NCBI RefSeq assembly: GCF_001440415.1
Contig: NZ_LLYA01000170.1
Coordinates: forward strand, 226,772-290,771
Length of the DNA: 64,000 bases
Reading direction: 5' to 3'
Origin: Bradyrhizobium retamae
GTDB taxonomy: Bacteria; Pseudomonadota; Alphaproteobacteria; Rhizobiales; Xanthobacteraceae
Both the position numbers and the translations under genes were made by a program. Position 1 is the stretch's first letter. Every line of letters begins with the position of its first letter. This document shows, piece after piece, positions 50,643-58,557 of the stretch. The notes beneath the pieces were generated by a model. It had not been told where the DNA came from, made no database searches, and saw nothing but the letters and a program-made list of their open reading frames with translations.

Positions 50643-50855
50643 ATGCGGCTAATCGACGATTGGCGGACTGAGCTGCACCGGCTTTGGACCGTCCGGGCCA
50701 GCCTATTCATGTTCATTTTGACCGGCGGCGTTCTCGGCCTGTCGGCCTTCTCGGACGTGTTCAATCCCTGGTTTTTCCTCACGCTCAACGCGGCGGGCTA
50801 TGGCCTGATTGGCTTCCTGCGGCTCGTTAAGCAAGTTCCGAAAGCTGACGTATGA
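50643..50855 (+). CDS. Holin-like small membrane protein, 70 aa
   Basis: It begins MRLIDDWRTELHRLWTVRAS, followed by two hydrophobic segments (LFMFILTGGVLGLSAF and WFFLTLNAAGYGLIGFL) and a short charged tail. This N-terminus is a phage family placed before endolysins. The ATG at 50643 has GGGCG upstream; 50631 is an alternative. Its stop overlaps the endolysin ATG. Confidence 0.75.
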   Translation: MRLIDDWRTELHRLWTVRASLFMFILTGGVLGLSAFSDVFNPWFFLTLNAAGYGLIGFLRLVKQVPKADV

Positions 50856-51547
50856 CCGCGCGAAAAACCGTCATCACGGTTGCGAGCGCGGGCGCCCTAG
50901 CGCTCGCCGTGCCTGCGATCAAGCAATATGAGGGCTACGCTCCGACCGTCGTTCCGGACAAGCTCGCCGGCGGCCTTCCGACTGGCGGTTATGGCGAAAC
51001 CGTTGGCGTAAAGCTCGGCGAAACGCACAGCGAAAAGTATTGGTCCGATCGGCTCGCAAAGCGCCTGGTCGAAGATTACGACGCCGGCATTGGCAAGTGT
51101 ATCACGGTCGAATTGCCGGACGGCGTTCGGGCAATGGCGCTGTCGATGTCGTGGAATGCCGGCGCCGGCGCTATTTGCTCTTCGCCGATGGTCAAGAAGT
51201 GGAACGCCGGCGATATCGAAGGCGGTTGCCGGGCGATCCTGACGAAAAACGCGGATGGGGAATATACCGGCTGGCGCATTTCCTCTCGCCCTGACGGTCC
51301 CGGAACGCCGCTGGTAGTGCAGCGCGGGCTAATTAATCGGCGCGCCGATGAGCGCAAAAAGTGCCTCGCCGCGGCTCGTGAGCCGGCGCCGGTTGTCGTT
51401 GCCGCGCCCGCGCCTCTGCCGCCGCCTGCGGTGGCTCCGCCGGCGGCGCCGGCCGCTCCTGTGGTCGAAGCTCCGAAAATCTCTTGGTGGCGCTCGCTGC
51501 TCGCGCGCGTGCGGTGCTGGATCTTCAAATGTGAGGCCGTGAAATGA
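50852..51547 (+). CDS. SAR endolysin (GH24 lysozyme)
   Basis: The 231-residue lysozyme has an N-terminal weakly hydrophobic signal-anchor-release helix (VITVASAGALALAVPAI) and catalytic Glu27 in KQYEGYAP, with Asp36 and Thr44 placed as in P21-type endolysins. WNAGAGAICSS is the usual core. The tail after about residue 175 is an Ala/Pro linker ending in WWRSLLARVRCWIFKC, an odd basic/aromatic extension. It hydrolyses peptidoglycan after holin action. Confidence 0.88.
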   Translation: MTARKTVITVASAGALALAVPAIKQYEGYAPTVVPDKLAGGLPTGGYGETVGVKLGETHSEKYWSDRLAKRLVEDYDAGIGKCITVELPDGVRAMALSMSWNAGAGAICSSPMVKKWNAGDIEGGCRAILTKNADGEYTGWRISSRPDGPGTPLVVQRGLINRRADERKKCLAAAREPAPVVVAAPAPLPPPAVAPPAAPAAPVVEAPKISWWRSLLARVRCWIFKCEAVK

Positions 51548-52038
51548 TGGGCGATTTCTTTTGGGACGTGGCGACGTCGTTTCCTGCGCTCGGCTTGAAC
51601 GGGCTTCTCCTGCTCGTTGCTGGTGTCGTCGGCTGGTTTCCGCTGCTGAAATATCTGCCCGGGATCGGATCCTATGTGCCGGCCGCGCGCCTGGTCGCGG
51701 TCATGGTCGCGCTGCTGATTTGCTTCCTGGTCGGCTTCCGCGTCGCCGATGAGCGCGAAGAGGCAAAAAATCTGCGGGCAACCTTAGCGGCTCGAGAGGC
51801 GGACTTAGAAAATTCACGCAAAGCGCGTGCTGATGATGCGTTGCGGTCGGCTGCGATCGAAAGGGGGGCAGATGCCCGGAGCAAGTCAGATGCAGAATAT
51901 ATTTCGGCGCTCGAGGCGAGTTCTGCTTGTCCGTTTGATCCCGGCGACGCTCGCGGCGGCCGCCCTGGCGGGCTGCGCCCATTCTCCGCCGGTGGTGCCT
52001 CGCGAAGTCTCGCGCCAGCTCCCGCCGGCGCCCGATAG
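51544..52038 (+). CDS. Inner-membrane spanin (Rz-like), 164 aa
   Basis: Two hydrophobic N-terminal stretches (LNGLLLLVAGVVGWFPLL and LVAVMVALLICFLVGF) are followed by a charged coiled coil (REEAKNLRATLAAREADLEN), the layout of i-spanins, though most have one membrane helix. It overlaps the endolysin and contains the start of the lipoprotein gene in another frame. Confidence 0.75.
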   Translation: MMGDFFWDVATSFPALGLNGLLLLVAGVVGWFPLLKYLPGIGSYVPAARLVAVMVALLICFLVGFRVADEREEAKNLRATLAAREADLENSRKARADDALRSAAIERGADARSKSDAEYISALEASSACPFDPGDARGGRPGGLRPFSAGGASRSLAPAPAGAR

Positions 52039-52234
52039 GCTTACCAGGCCGCGACCGGTGCCGCAGCTCGACACGCAATGCCGTTTCCCCTGGTACGGCG
52101 TGGCCGGCTGCAAGGGCAAGGACACGCGCGCCATGTTGCGGCTTACCGTCTCCGACGCGATCGAAACCCGATCGAGGCTCGAGCAAGTCCCGGCCTGGTA
52201 TGAGGCTGTTCGCGTGGGCTACGGGGCAAAGTGA
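51872..52234 (+). CDS. Outer-membrane spanin lipoprotein (Rz1-like), 120 aa
   Basis: It begins inside the Rz-like gene in a different frame, after AGGGGGGC. A signal peptide with lipobox LAGC (LAAAALAGCAHSPP) is followed by a Pro-rich mature start (PPVVPREVSRQLPPAPDRLT), typical of Rz1. Together the two spanins would fuse inner and outer membranes at lysis. Confidence 0.8.
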   Translation: MPGASQMQNIFRRSRRVLLVRLIPATLAAAALAGCAHSPPVVPREVSRQLPPAPDRLTRPRPVPQLDTQCRFPWYGVAGCKGKDTRAMLRLTVSDAIETRSRLEQVPAWYEAVRVGYGAK

Positions 52235-52518
52235 TGAATTCCGCCGACATGGAAAAGCTCGCGAAGATGGCCGCGAAAGAGGCCGTTTCGGAAACGTTTC
52301 TGACGCTCGGAATGGACATTTCCAACCCGATTTCGGTTCAAGGTCAGTTCGCCTTCCTGCGAAATCTTCACTACGCGGCGCGCCACGCTCGCAACGTCGT
52401 CATTGCCGGCGTGCTCGGCCTGATCGTGAGCGGCGCCGGCTGGGCGTTCTGGGCCGGCTTCAAGGTCAGCGCCGCGGTGCCGGCGCCCACCATTTCCGCG
52501 CCGGGCGGCTCCCGGTAA
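52234..52518 (+). CDS. Small membrane protein (DUF6127-like), 94 aa
   Basis: It begins MNSADMEKLAKMAAKEAVSE and has one membrane helix (NVVIAGVLGLIVSGAGWAFW). This type is common next to phage lysis genes. The ATG overlaps the previous stop (TGATG). A role in lysis is possible, not shown. Confidence 0.7.
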   Translation: MNSADMEKLAKMAAKEAVSETFLTLGMDISNPISVQGQFAFLRNLHYAARHARNVVIAGVLGLIVSGAGWAFWAGFKVSAAVPAPTISAPGGSR

Positions 52519-52536
52519 TCCCTGAGAGGAAAAAAC

Positions 52537-52845
52537 TTGAGCAACGAAATCACAATCGAAAAGGAAATTCAGGCCAAGGGCCTCAACGCTCCGCGGCTGA
52601 CGCCTGATGATATTGACGCTGTGATCGTTTCCGAAACCTTCACCCCGCTGCCAAGCGGCAAATGCCTGGTTTGCGAGCTGATACTGCGCAACGGGTTTTC
52701 CGTCCGCGGCGAGGCTTCCGTGGTCAGCAAGGAAAACTTCAACGAAGAAATCGGCCGCAAAATCTCGCGCGAGAACGCGCGCAAACAGATTTGGCTGCTG
52801 GAAGGCTATTTGCTGCAATCGAAGCTCGCCGCCGGGATCCTCTGA
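52537..52845 (+). CDS. N4 Gp49/Sf6 Gp66 family protein, 102 aa
   Basis: The protein has PRLTPDDIDAVIVSETFTPL and CLVCELILRNGFSVRGEASV, then ENFNEEIGRKISRENARKQI and WLLEGYLLQSKL, the family signature. Function is unknown. The start is TTG with GAGAGGAAAAAAC upstream. It is the last rightward gene before a terminator. Confidence 0.85.
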   Translation: MSNEITIEKEIQAKGLNAPRLTPDDIDAVIVSETFTPLPSGKCLVCELILRNGFSVRGEASVVSKENFNEEIGRKISRENARKQIWLLEGYLLQSKLAAGIL

Positions 52846-52869
52846 GTTCGTACCGCGTAACCTCCAAGG

Positions 52870-52900
52870 GCCCGCCGGTCATGCCCGATCGGCGGGCTTT
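52870..52900 (+). terminator. Late-operon terminator
   Basis: GCCCGCCG / CGGCGGGC with a 12-nt loop is followed by TTTCTC. It separates the rightward late operon from the converging accessory genes. Confidence 0.8.
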
Positions 52901-53097
52901 CTCATTCGCTCGAAGAGCTCCCGCACTTCGGAAAGCCGAAGCTTGGTCCCCTTCGGCATGTGTTCCAGCAATATGTGCCGGGCGGCCGCCGCGATGGCAT
53001 CTCGCTTGAGTTCGCTCCGATCGGCCTGGTAGGCCCGCAAGCATTCCATGACCTGGCGCGCGGCCGCTGGCGGGATCTCGAGCTGTTTGCGCTTCAC
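52879..53097 (-). CDS. Hypothetical accessory protein, 72 aa
   Basis: It begins MKRKQLEIPPAAARQVMECL and is a basic helical protein (MPKGTKLRLSEVRELFERMR). It overlaps the next gene by 4 bp. It is in the leftward right-end cluster. No family is recognised. Confidence 0.6.
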   Translation of the reverse strand: MKRKQLEIPPAAARQVMECLRAYQADRSELKRDAIAAAARHILLEHMPKGTKLRLSEVRELFERMRKPADRA

Positions 53098-53390
53098 TCG
53101 CGAATAGGCCGCTCGAACGCCACCCCCTCGGGGTCATTCTGCTCGAACCAGGCGCGCGCCGCGTCGTCGGTCGCGAACACTTCCACGTCGTCACCGCGGC
53201 TGTATGTCCAAACGGTGCCGCGCTCGGCCCTCGCTAATCGCTTTGCGGTGGCCTCGGCGCGCTCCCGGCTCATGCGGTTGGTTATGGCCCGGCGGCCGGG
53301 GTTGTCGTCAAAGTAGAAATAGACGCTCGGGCCGTCCGGGTACAAAACCTCGAAACTCTCTTCGTGGGGGATGATGCGAACGGTGGTCAT
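53094..53390 (-). CDS. Hypothetical accessory protein, 98 aa
   Basis: The sequence includes MTTVRIIPHEESFEVLYPDG, VYFYFDDNPGRRAITNRMSR and VEVFATDDAARAWFEQNDPE, a small alpha/beta protein. It is coupled to the 72-aa gene. It resembles small phage/rhizobial proteins of unknown function. Confidence 0.65.
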   Translation of the reverse strand: MTTVRIIPHEESFEVLYPDGPSVYFYFDDNPGRRAITNRMSRERAEATAKRLARAERGTVWTYSRGDDVEVFATDDAARAWFEQNDPEGVAFERPIRE

Positions 53391-53481
53391 TCGATCGACG
53401 GCGAGCTACCCATACACAAACCCCGTTGGCATGCCCGAAAGATAGGGCACGCCAAACGGAATCGCGAATCATCGGAGGTTG

Positions 53482-53664
53482 TTATTCGGGCTTGCGTCCG
53501 ATTGATGCGGCGGGCCCGGGGTCCATCTGTGCAATGGCCCTGTGTTGATCGGGCGTCAGGGAGAACAACACGCCACGATGAGAGCGCAGAACTTCGCGCG
53601 CGCGGACCCGAAGGGCCTCTTCACGCTCCTGTTCCGTCTCAATGTACTCGTAGGCCAGTGCCAT
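53482..53664 (-). CDS. Hypothetical accessory protein, 60 aa
   Basis: It begins MALAYEYIETEQEREEALRV and has FSLTPDQHRAIAQMD. It is helical and charged. The ATG overlaps the stop of the 188-aa gene (TGATG). Confidence 0.55.
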   Translation of the reverse strand: MALAYEYIETEQEREEALRVRAREVLRSHRGVLFSLTPDQHRAIAQMDPGPAASIGRKPE

Positions 53665-54230
53665 CACATCACCTGTCTAGCGTAATAGATATTGCCTTTG
53701 ATCGTTTCCGCAATTGAAAAGTTCATTGCCTGATACGTAGGTATTACGCCCGCGACCGGGTTCTTCAGCTTAACCCTTTGACGTCCAATAAGTTTCGCAT
53801 AGTTGTCCGCGGCGTCAACGGCAATTTGGGCGAAGAAGCCGGCAAACGGATTGTCGTTCGCCGCCCTTTCTAAATAGTGAACGGTAACATTGTCCGGCCC
53901 GCGGGAAGCTCGCCCGACCACCAGCCCATAAAGGTTCCCGTTACACCAAAGAGCGGCCTCGAATCGCCGGAAAAAGGGCCGAGTTTGACCCATGATCCGT
54001 CTCCATTGGAACTCCCAGCTCGCCGCCGCGGCAATCGCCGCGTCGTCAATGGCTCTTAGACTACATATCGCGGCCTCGGGAGGCATCAAGCGATATTTAA
54101 CCAATTCGGCCGCTTTGAGTTCGGCAAAGTGCCGCGCTGCTTCGCGCTGAATTTCGTATCGTCGCGCGTCCGGATCGGCCGCTTGCTCTAGTGCCCCCAT
54201 GCCAAATAGGTAACCGTAAGTTGCGGCCAA
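53664..54230 (-). CDS. Hypothetical accessory protein, 188 aa
   Basis: The protein has WEFQWRRIMGQTRPFFRRFE, AALWCNGNLYGLVVGRASRG and VTVHYLERAANDNPFAGFFA, which gives an acetyltransferase-like strand-helix order and a common phage pattern ERAANxNP. It is the first gene of the leftward pair nearest attR, a usual place for lysogenic conversion genes. Function is unknown. Confidence 0.65.
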   Translation of the reverse strand: MAATYGYLFGMGALEQAADPDARRYEIQREAARHFAELKAAELVKYRLMPPEAAICSLRAIDDAAIAAAASWEFQWRRIMGQTRPFFRRFEAALWCNGNLYGLVVGRASRGPDNVTVHYLERAANDNPFAGFFAQIAVDAADNYAKLIGRQRVKLKNPVAGVIPTYQAMNFSIAETIKGNIYYARQVM

Positions 54231-54247
54231 TGGAACCGCGAAAAATG

Positions 54248-54307
54248 GTTGCCAACCGAAATGAAAAGGCGTGAAGGTTCAATAGGGGTAAAATCTAGCA
54301 GTTGCCA
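54248..54307 (+). promoter_or_regulatory. Candidate integrase arm-type sites, right end
   Basis: GTTGCCA occurs at 54248-54254 and 54301-54307, within 100 bp of attR and in the same orientation as the three left-end copies. Confidence 0.45.
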
Positions 54308-54341
54308 AAAACGGCAAGCAAAATCAATGACAGGCCCGCGC

Positions 54342-54386
54342 CTGGGAGACTAGGGGTCGAAGGTTCAAATCCTTTCGCTCCGACCA
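54342..54386 (+). other. attR, duplicated 3' end of tRNA-Pro
   Basis: This is a 45-bp copy of the tRNA-Pro 3' end including CCA. The two differences from attL (A at 54360, T at 54374) pair with each other in the T stem. No 5' half of a tRNA is present, so this is not an active gene. Confidence 0.92.
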
Positions 54387-54418
54387 TTCATTTTCACGGA
54401 CAGCGATCTCGATCGCTG

Positions 54419-54547
54419 CTAAATTCCGAGAACCCAGACCGTAACGATAGCGCCTAGCACAGCTATTCCGCTGACTGTCCAGCCCGTCAAATAGGTCGCA
54501 CCATCCGTTTCCGGTCGATCGACCATGGAATCGCGCCACTGGGTCAC
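54419..54547 (-). CDS. Small single-pass membrane protein, 42 aa
   Basis: The GTG at 54547 follows a strong GGGAGG and gives MTQWRDSMVDRPETDGATYL and then a membrane helix (GWTVSGIAVLGAIVTVWVLG). An internal ATG (54526) gives 35 residues. It is the first gene outside attR. Function is unknown. Confidence 0.55.
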   Translation of the reverse strand: MTQWRDSMVDRPETDGATYLTGWTVSGIAVLGAIVTVWVLGI

Positions 54548-54878
54548 GGCGGCCTCCCGCTTTATTTTATTACTGCCTCTCGTATGTACGTCGCTGCCGC
54601 AGGCTCGAGGTTCAAGCGGCGCGGGCTGCGAAATAATTCCTCGCAGCTTCATGATCCAACCAAGCCCGATACCTACGCTGTCCTGGGCCCAGGAAGATGC
54701 CCGACGTGCCGCGCCCCCCTCAACTGGCAGGAGACACACGGCGGCCTGGAAGGCCGGCACATTCCAGGTAGTAAGTCCGGCTTAACCCAACCGGCAGATC
54801 GAACTGATGCCAACCTTCCCGACACATCCGCACGCCGCTATATAGAGCCTATTGCAACCTCTGCAGGTGCGTGAGGTC
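54548..54878. other. Intergenic stretch right of attR
   Basis: No gene is convincing. Open frames here are short and lack ribosome sites. Promoters for the flanking divergent genes are expected but not identified. Confidence 0.35.
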
Positions 54879-55475
54879 ATGAATTTCTTGATGCGTGCTG
54901 CCTTTGTTCTAGGCGGCATATTTCTGGGTGTGAACCTGATCAACTTCTTTGTCCTGGGCCATTCCGGGGATTACCTGCCGGGCGGCGAACGCATGGGCGA
55001 GTGGAAAGCGGCCAAGATACGCGAGGCGTGTTACCCGGCGCTTGAACATCTCGAAGGGGACGGGCAGCTCCCGAAGCTTTCGACCAAGGACCATCGCGTC
55101 GACTGGCGCGACCTCACCAGCGCGAAAGAGATAACGGCGGCGCTGAACTGCTATCTCGTGACGCACCCGAACGCGATCTGCGAGCGGGACAATCGCGCCT
55201 ACATCGTCGATTACATCGGTCGCTATTTTGCGAAATTCGATGAGATGATGAATACCGCCAAGCGATATGGCGAATCCGAAATGTCGACCGTCAGAGATCT
55301 CTGGGACAGTCCACGCAATCGCGCGATCAGCGCGGCCTTGATGCAGGACGCCAGCAATGGCCGCCTGATCACCGCGGATTTCGGCTGGACCGTCCCGGCG
55401 CCAATAAAGCCGATGCTCGATCGCTACAAGGGCGCGACCGACAACTGCCCCAGGGGCCTAGCAGCGGGAGCTTGA
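54879..55475 (+). CDS. Hypothetical exported or membrane-anchored protein, 198 aa
   Basis: The start ATG with GTGAGG upstream gives MNFLMRAAFVLGGIFLGVNL, an N-terminal membrane anchor, then a soluble domain (EWKAAKIREACYPALEHLEG, AALNCYLVTHPNAICERDNR, YIVDYIGRYFAKFDEMMNTA) with four cysteines, likely extracytoplasmic. It pairs with the next gene. No family is recognised. Confidence 0.7.
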   Translation: MNFLMRAAFVLGGIFLGVNLINFFVLGHSGDYLPGGERMGEWKAAKIREACYPALEHLEGDGQLPKLSTKDHRVDWRDLTSAKEITAALNCYLVTHPNAICERDNRAYIVDYIGRYFAKFDEMMNTAKRYGESEMSTVRDLWDSPRNRAISAALMQDASNGRLITADFGWTVPAPIKPMLDRYKGATDNCPRGLAAGA

Positions 55476-55479
55476 AAAA

Positions 55480-56094
55480 TTGATCCGTCAGGTTCTCACC
55501 CTCATACTGGCCTTCATCGGAGGTTTCCTCGTGGTCGGCGGGTGGATCTGGGCCCCGAAAGTAACGAGTGCGATGTCAAGTTTCGTCTCGGTCGGGCCCA
55601 GTGTTTCGTTGTTCGCCGACACCAGTCGTATCGGGCGGCCGGAAACCGCGCCGGTGGTGCGAAGCTGTATCTTCAAAGTGATGGACCTCGGTCCGGACGC
55701 CAACAAGATGGAGCCGAGCGCGGCGTACTTCGTCCTGAAGGCCGGCAGTATGCAGGCAAACGTTTCCTCTATGCTTGGCAAGTCAGACCGCTGGTCCGAA
55801 AATCAGACACTCAATCTGGCCAACACATGGGGACAATTGGCGAGCTGCATTTACGCGCTGGATGATCGCGAACTCTGCGATCCTGATAACCGCGCAGCGG
55901 CAGTAGAAGCCACCACAAAGTTCTTTGCCTACGCGAAGCAGACCAGCGCTTCCGCGGGCAAGCCGGCGATATCAGCCAGCGACGCACGCGACATCGAGAA
56001 TGTCAGCGATCGCTTATTGCTCATGCTCAAGAACCACCGTCGTTACGGTACGCTTGTGGGCGGGATTTCGGCAGTTTTGCTCCGGCCGCAATAA
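55480..56094 (+). CDS. Hypothetical exported or membrane-anchored protein, 204 aa
   Basis: The start is TTG four bases after the previous stop, with GGGAG upstream. An N-terminal anchor (VLTLILAFIGGFLVVGGWIW) leads to a soluble domain with conserved-looking cysteines (CIFKVMDL, LASCIYALDDRELCDPDNR). Its layout resembles its upstream neighbour, suggesting a jointly acting periplasmic pair. Confidence 0.68.
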   Translation: MIRQVLTLILAFIGGFLVVGGWIWAPKVTSAMSSFVSVGPSVSLFADTSRIGRPETAPVVRSCIFKVMDLGPDANKMEPSAAYFVLKAGSMQANVSSMLGKSDRWSENQTLNLANTWGQLASCIYALDDRELCDPDNRAAAVEATTKFFAYAKQTSASAGKPAISASDARDIENVSDRLLLMLKNHRRYGTLVGGISAVLLRPQ

Positions 56095-56460
56095 TGCAGG
56101 TCATGCGCGGCGAGCAAGCAACCCGCGACATCTGCAAGCGCTGACCCGAGACGATCAGCTCGAAATGTGTGAAGTGCGCCCTGCATCGGCTCGCAATGCA
56201 TTATCGCCGATCTGACCGTCAGCGCTGACGTTGGAAACGCTGCTTCGACATTCGATAGGCTTGCCTCAGCTGGCCGACCGCCGGGAACGCGGCATGTGGT
56301 CCCCGCGGGTCGAGACCACACGCAAATGCAGACGCGGCGTTTCCGCTACTCTGCCGTGTCGATTCCGCAACTGGATCGCCGCTCCGACCTTCGGTAGGCT
56401 TGGTTTGCGAAAGCGGGGGATACGCCCGCACGTACCGGATGGAAACAGCGAGGGCAGGCC
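56095..56460. other. Intergenic region, nothing recognised
   Basis: About 366 bp with only short open frames and no clear terminator or promoter. It precedes the DHDPS-like gene and probably holds its promoter. Confidence 0.35.
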
Positions 56461-57366
56461 ATGAAAATGCGCCCCACCGGCGTGATACCGCCGATGACGA
56501 CGCCGTTCCGAAAGGACGGCGAGATCGATTTCAAGCTCGTTGCTCCCCAGGTCGACTGGCTGATCGCGGCCGGCAGCCACGGCATGGCGGCGGGCGGTTC
56601 GACCGGGGAGGGCCATACGCTCGATCACGAGGAGTATCGTGATCTGCTAGCGGCGACGGTGGAGGCCGCGAAAGGGCGCGCGCCCGTGATCGCCGGCATC
56701 ATCGTCGATTCCACCCGTGATGCGATCCGGCGCGGCAAGCTGGTGCGCGACATGGATGTTGCAGCGCTGCAGGTGACGCCGGTGCATTATTTGTTCAAGC
56801 CGGACGAGCAGGCGATGGTCGACCATTTCCGCCGCATGGCCGACCAAACCGGTATGCCGATCATCATCTACAACGTCGTGCCCTGGTCCTATCTGTCGCC
56901 AGCGCTGCTGACGCGGATCATGAACGAGGTGCCGCTCGTCGTCGGCGTCAAGCAGAGCGCGGGTGATCTGAAACTGTTTGCCGACCTCATGATGATGGCG
57001 CCGGACAAATTGATCTACAGCGCAGTCGATGCGCTGATGTATCCGTCCTATACGCTCGGCGCGCATGGTTCGATCGCGGCGATCCTGAGCGCCGCGCCGC
57101 ATGCTTCCGTCGAACTCTGGAATGTGGTCAAGGCAGGCAACCACACTCGCGCGCTCGAGCTGCACAAGAAACTGCTGACGCTGTGGAACGCGATCGTCTC
57201 GGACGATCTGCCGGCATGCACGCGCTATGCGCAGTCCCTGCAGGGGCTGCCGACGACATTCTCCCGCGCGCCGATGCCGGAGGCAACGCCCGCGCAGCAG
57301 GCCGCGATCCGGAGGGGGCTGGAGGGATTGGGCGCGCTCGGCGGCTCGCGCGAGGCAGCAGAGTAA
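56461..57366 (+). CDS. Dihydrodipicolinate synthase family protein
   Basis: The 301-residue class I aldolase has the family landmarks GGSTGEGHTL (substrate loop), IIIYNVV (tyrosine proton relay) and VGVKQSAGD, where Lys forms the Schiff base with pyruvate or a similar keto acid. It is probably not the housekeeping DapA: it stands beside an SDR enzyme and catabolic-type genes, so a sugar acid or other 2-keto-acid aldolase is more likely. Confidence 0.9.
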   Translation: MKMRPTGVIPPMTTPFRKDGEIDFKLVAPQVDWLIAAGSHGMAAGGSTGEGHTLDHEEYRDLLAATVEAAKGRAPVIAGIIVDSTRDAIRRGKLVRDMDVAALQVTPVHYLFKPDEQAMVDHFRRMADQTGMPIIIYNVVPWSYLSPALLTRIMNEVPLVVGVKQSAGDLKLFADLMMMAPDKLIYSAVDALMYPSYTLGAHGSIAAILSAAPHASVELWNVVKAGNHTRALELHKKLLTLWNAIVSDDLPACTRYAQSLQGLPTTFSRAPMPEATPAQQAAIRRGLEGLGALGGSREAAE

Positions 57367-57517
57367 TTCCGCTGCGCGAAAACGACCTGTAAGACAATCG
57401 AGCCGCCGCCTCGCGGACGGCTTTACCGGCAGCTCCCACCTGTTACTGTCGTTCCGCACGGGCTCCATCTCATGAGGGCTCCAACTCAAAAATTGAAAAA
57501 CCGAGGTAAGCGTCTCA

Positions 57518-58486
57518 ATGAAGGATTTTGCCGGAAAGTTTGCCGTCATCACCGGGGGCGGGACGGGTATGGGCCGCGAGCTCGCGCGCCAGCTCGTGGC
57601 CGAAGGCTGCAATGTCGCGATGTGCGACGTCTCGCCGGAAGCGATGGCCGAGACCAAGCGGTTGTGTGAGGCGGAGAGGCTGCCGCAGGGCCTCCGCGTC
57701 ACCACCCACGTCGTCGACGTTTCGATCGAGGCCCATCTCCAGCGCTTTCGTGACGAACTGATCGAGCAGCAGGCGACCGACAAGATCCATCTGTTGTTCA
57801 ACAATGCCGGCATCGGCGGCGGTGGCAGCCTGTTCACCAACACGCGCGAACAGTGGGAGCGCACCTTCAACATCTGCTGGGGCGGCGTCTATCTCGGCGT
57901 CCGCACTTTTCTGCCGCTTATGATCAAGGCCGACGAGGCCCACATTATCAACACATCGAGTGTCAACGGGTTCTGGGCATCCGTGGGCCTGGGGGCCTCG
58001 CACACAGCCTACAGCGCCGCCAAGTTTGCGGTGAAAGGCTTTACCGAAGCGTTGATGACGGACCTGCGGCTCAATGCCCCGCACATCAAATGCTCTGTCG
58101 TGATGCCCGGACATATCGGCACTTCGATCGTTTCCAATTCGCGCAAGATCCAGAGCGGATCGGAATCCGATGACCTCAGCCCGAATGAAATTTTGGCGAC
58201 GCGGCAGCGCCTGAAGGGCATGGGGATCGACACGGCGCCGATGTCGGATGACGACATCCAGAAGATCGCACTCGACCGCGCCCGCACTTTCCGTGAGGAG
58301 GCGCCGACCACGGCGGCGGCTGCGGCAAAAATCATCCTCGACGGCGTCAAGGCCGAGCGCTGGCGGATTCTCGTTGGCGACGATGCTCACAAGCTCGACG
58401 AGCGGGTGCGGCAGGCCCCGGAGAAGGCCTACACGCCGGAGTTCTACAAGAGCTTTACGGAAGAGGTCGGCTGGCGGCTCGGGTAG
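57518..58486 (+). CDS. Short-chain dehydrogenase/reductase, 322 aa
   Basis: A classical SDR: cofactor loop TGGGTGMGRELA, NNAG near residue 92, catalytic Ser in NTSSVNG, and YSAAK with Tyr and Lys. The CDVS at the end of the second strand suggests NADP or NAD use cannot be fixed by eye. The C-terminal extension (about 60 residues longer than the core) is typical of a rhizobial subfamily. Substrate is unknown. Confidence 0.92.
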   Translation: MKDFAGKFAVITGGGTGMGRELARQLVAEGCNVAMCDVSPEAMAETKRLCEAERLPQGLRVTTHVVDVSIEAHLQRFRDELIEQQATDKIHLLFNNAGIGGGGSLFTNTREQWERTFNICWGGVYLGVRTFLPLMIKADEAHIINTSSVNGFWASVGLGASHTAYSAAKFAVKGFTEALMTDLRLNAPHIKCSVVMPGHIGTSIVSNSRKIQSGSESDDLSPNEILATRQRLKGMGIDTAPMSDDDIQKIALDRARTFREEAPTTAAAAAKIILDGVKAERWRILVGDDAHKLDERVRQAPEKAYTPEFYKSFTEEVGWRLG

Positions 58487-58495
58487 CGGACGATC

Positions 58496-58516
58496 GGTTC
58501 TGATGGAATCAGAACC
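58496..58516. repeat. Perfect palindrome after the SDR gene
   Basis: GGTTCTGAT-GGA-ATCAGAACC, a 9-bp stem with a 3-nt loop. It has no T-run, so it may be a dispersed palindromic element rather than a terminator. Confidence 0.5.
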
Positions 58517-58557
58517 GACGCTCTGCATTCTGGACGCATCGTCAGGGCAAACGCCGC

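Larger units (their letters stand above)
13918..54386. mobile_element. Intact-looking short-tailed temperate prophage in tRNA-Pro
   Basis: The element is about 40.5 kb, bounded by a 45-bp repeat of the tRNA-Pro 3' end. It carries integrase, CI and Cro with operators, recombination and replication genes, terminase, portal, scaffold, capsid, adaptor, ejection, fibre and lysis genes, each without obvious frameshift. No tail tube, sheath or tape-measure gene was recognised; together with the P22-like portal and gp10-like gene this points to a podovirus-type virion. Whether it still induces is unknown. Confidence 0.92.

Noticed and set aside
54342..54386. A second tRNA-Pro gene at the right end
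   Set aside because: Only the 3' 45 bases are present; upstream sequence cannot form the acceptor, D or anticodon 5' arms. It is attR.
13918..54386. CRISPR array or restriction-modification genes in the prophage
   Set aside because: No regularly spaced repeats and no methylase/nuclease pair were seen; the TcmP methyltransferase-like motifs are not a DNA methylase set.
56647..57873. 408-codon minus-strand frame opposite the DHDPS-like gene
   Set aside because: The plus strand carries complete aldolase and SDR motifs; the reverse is compositionally odd.
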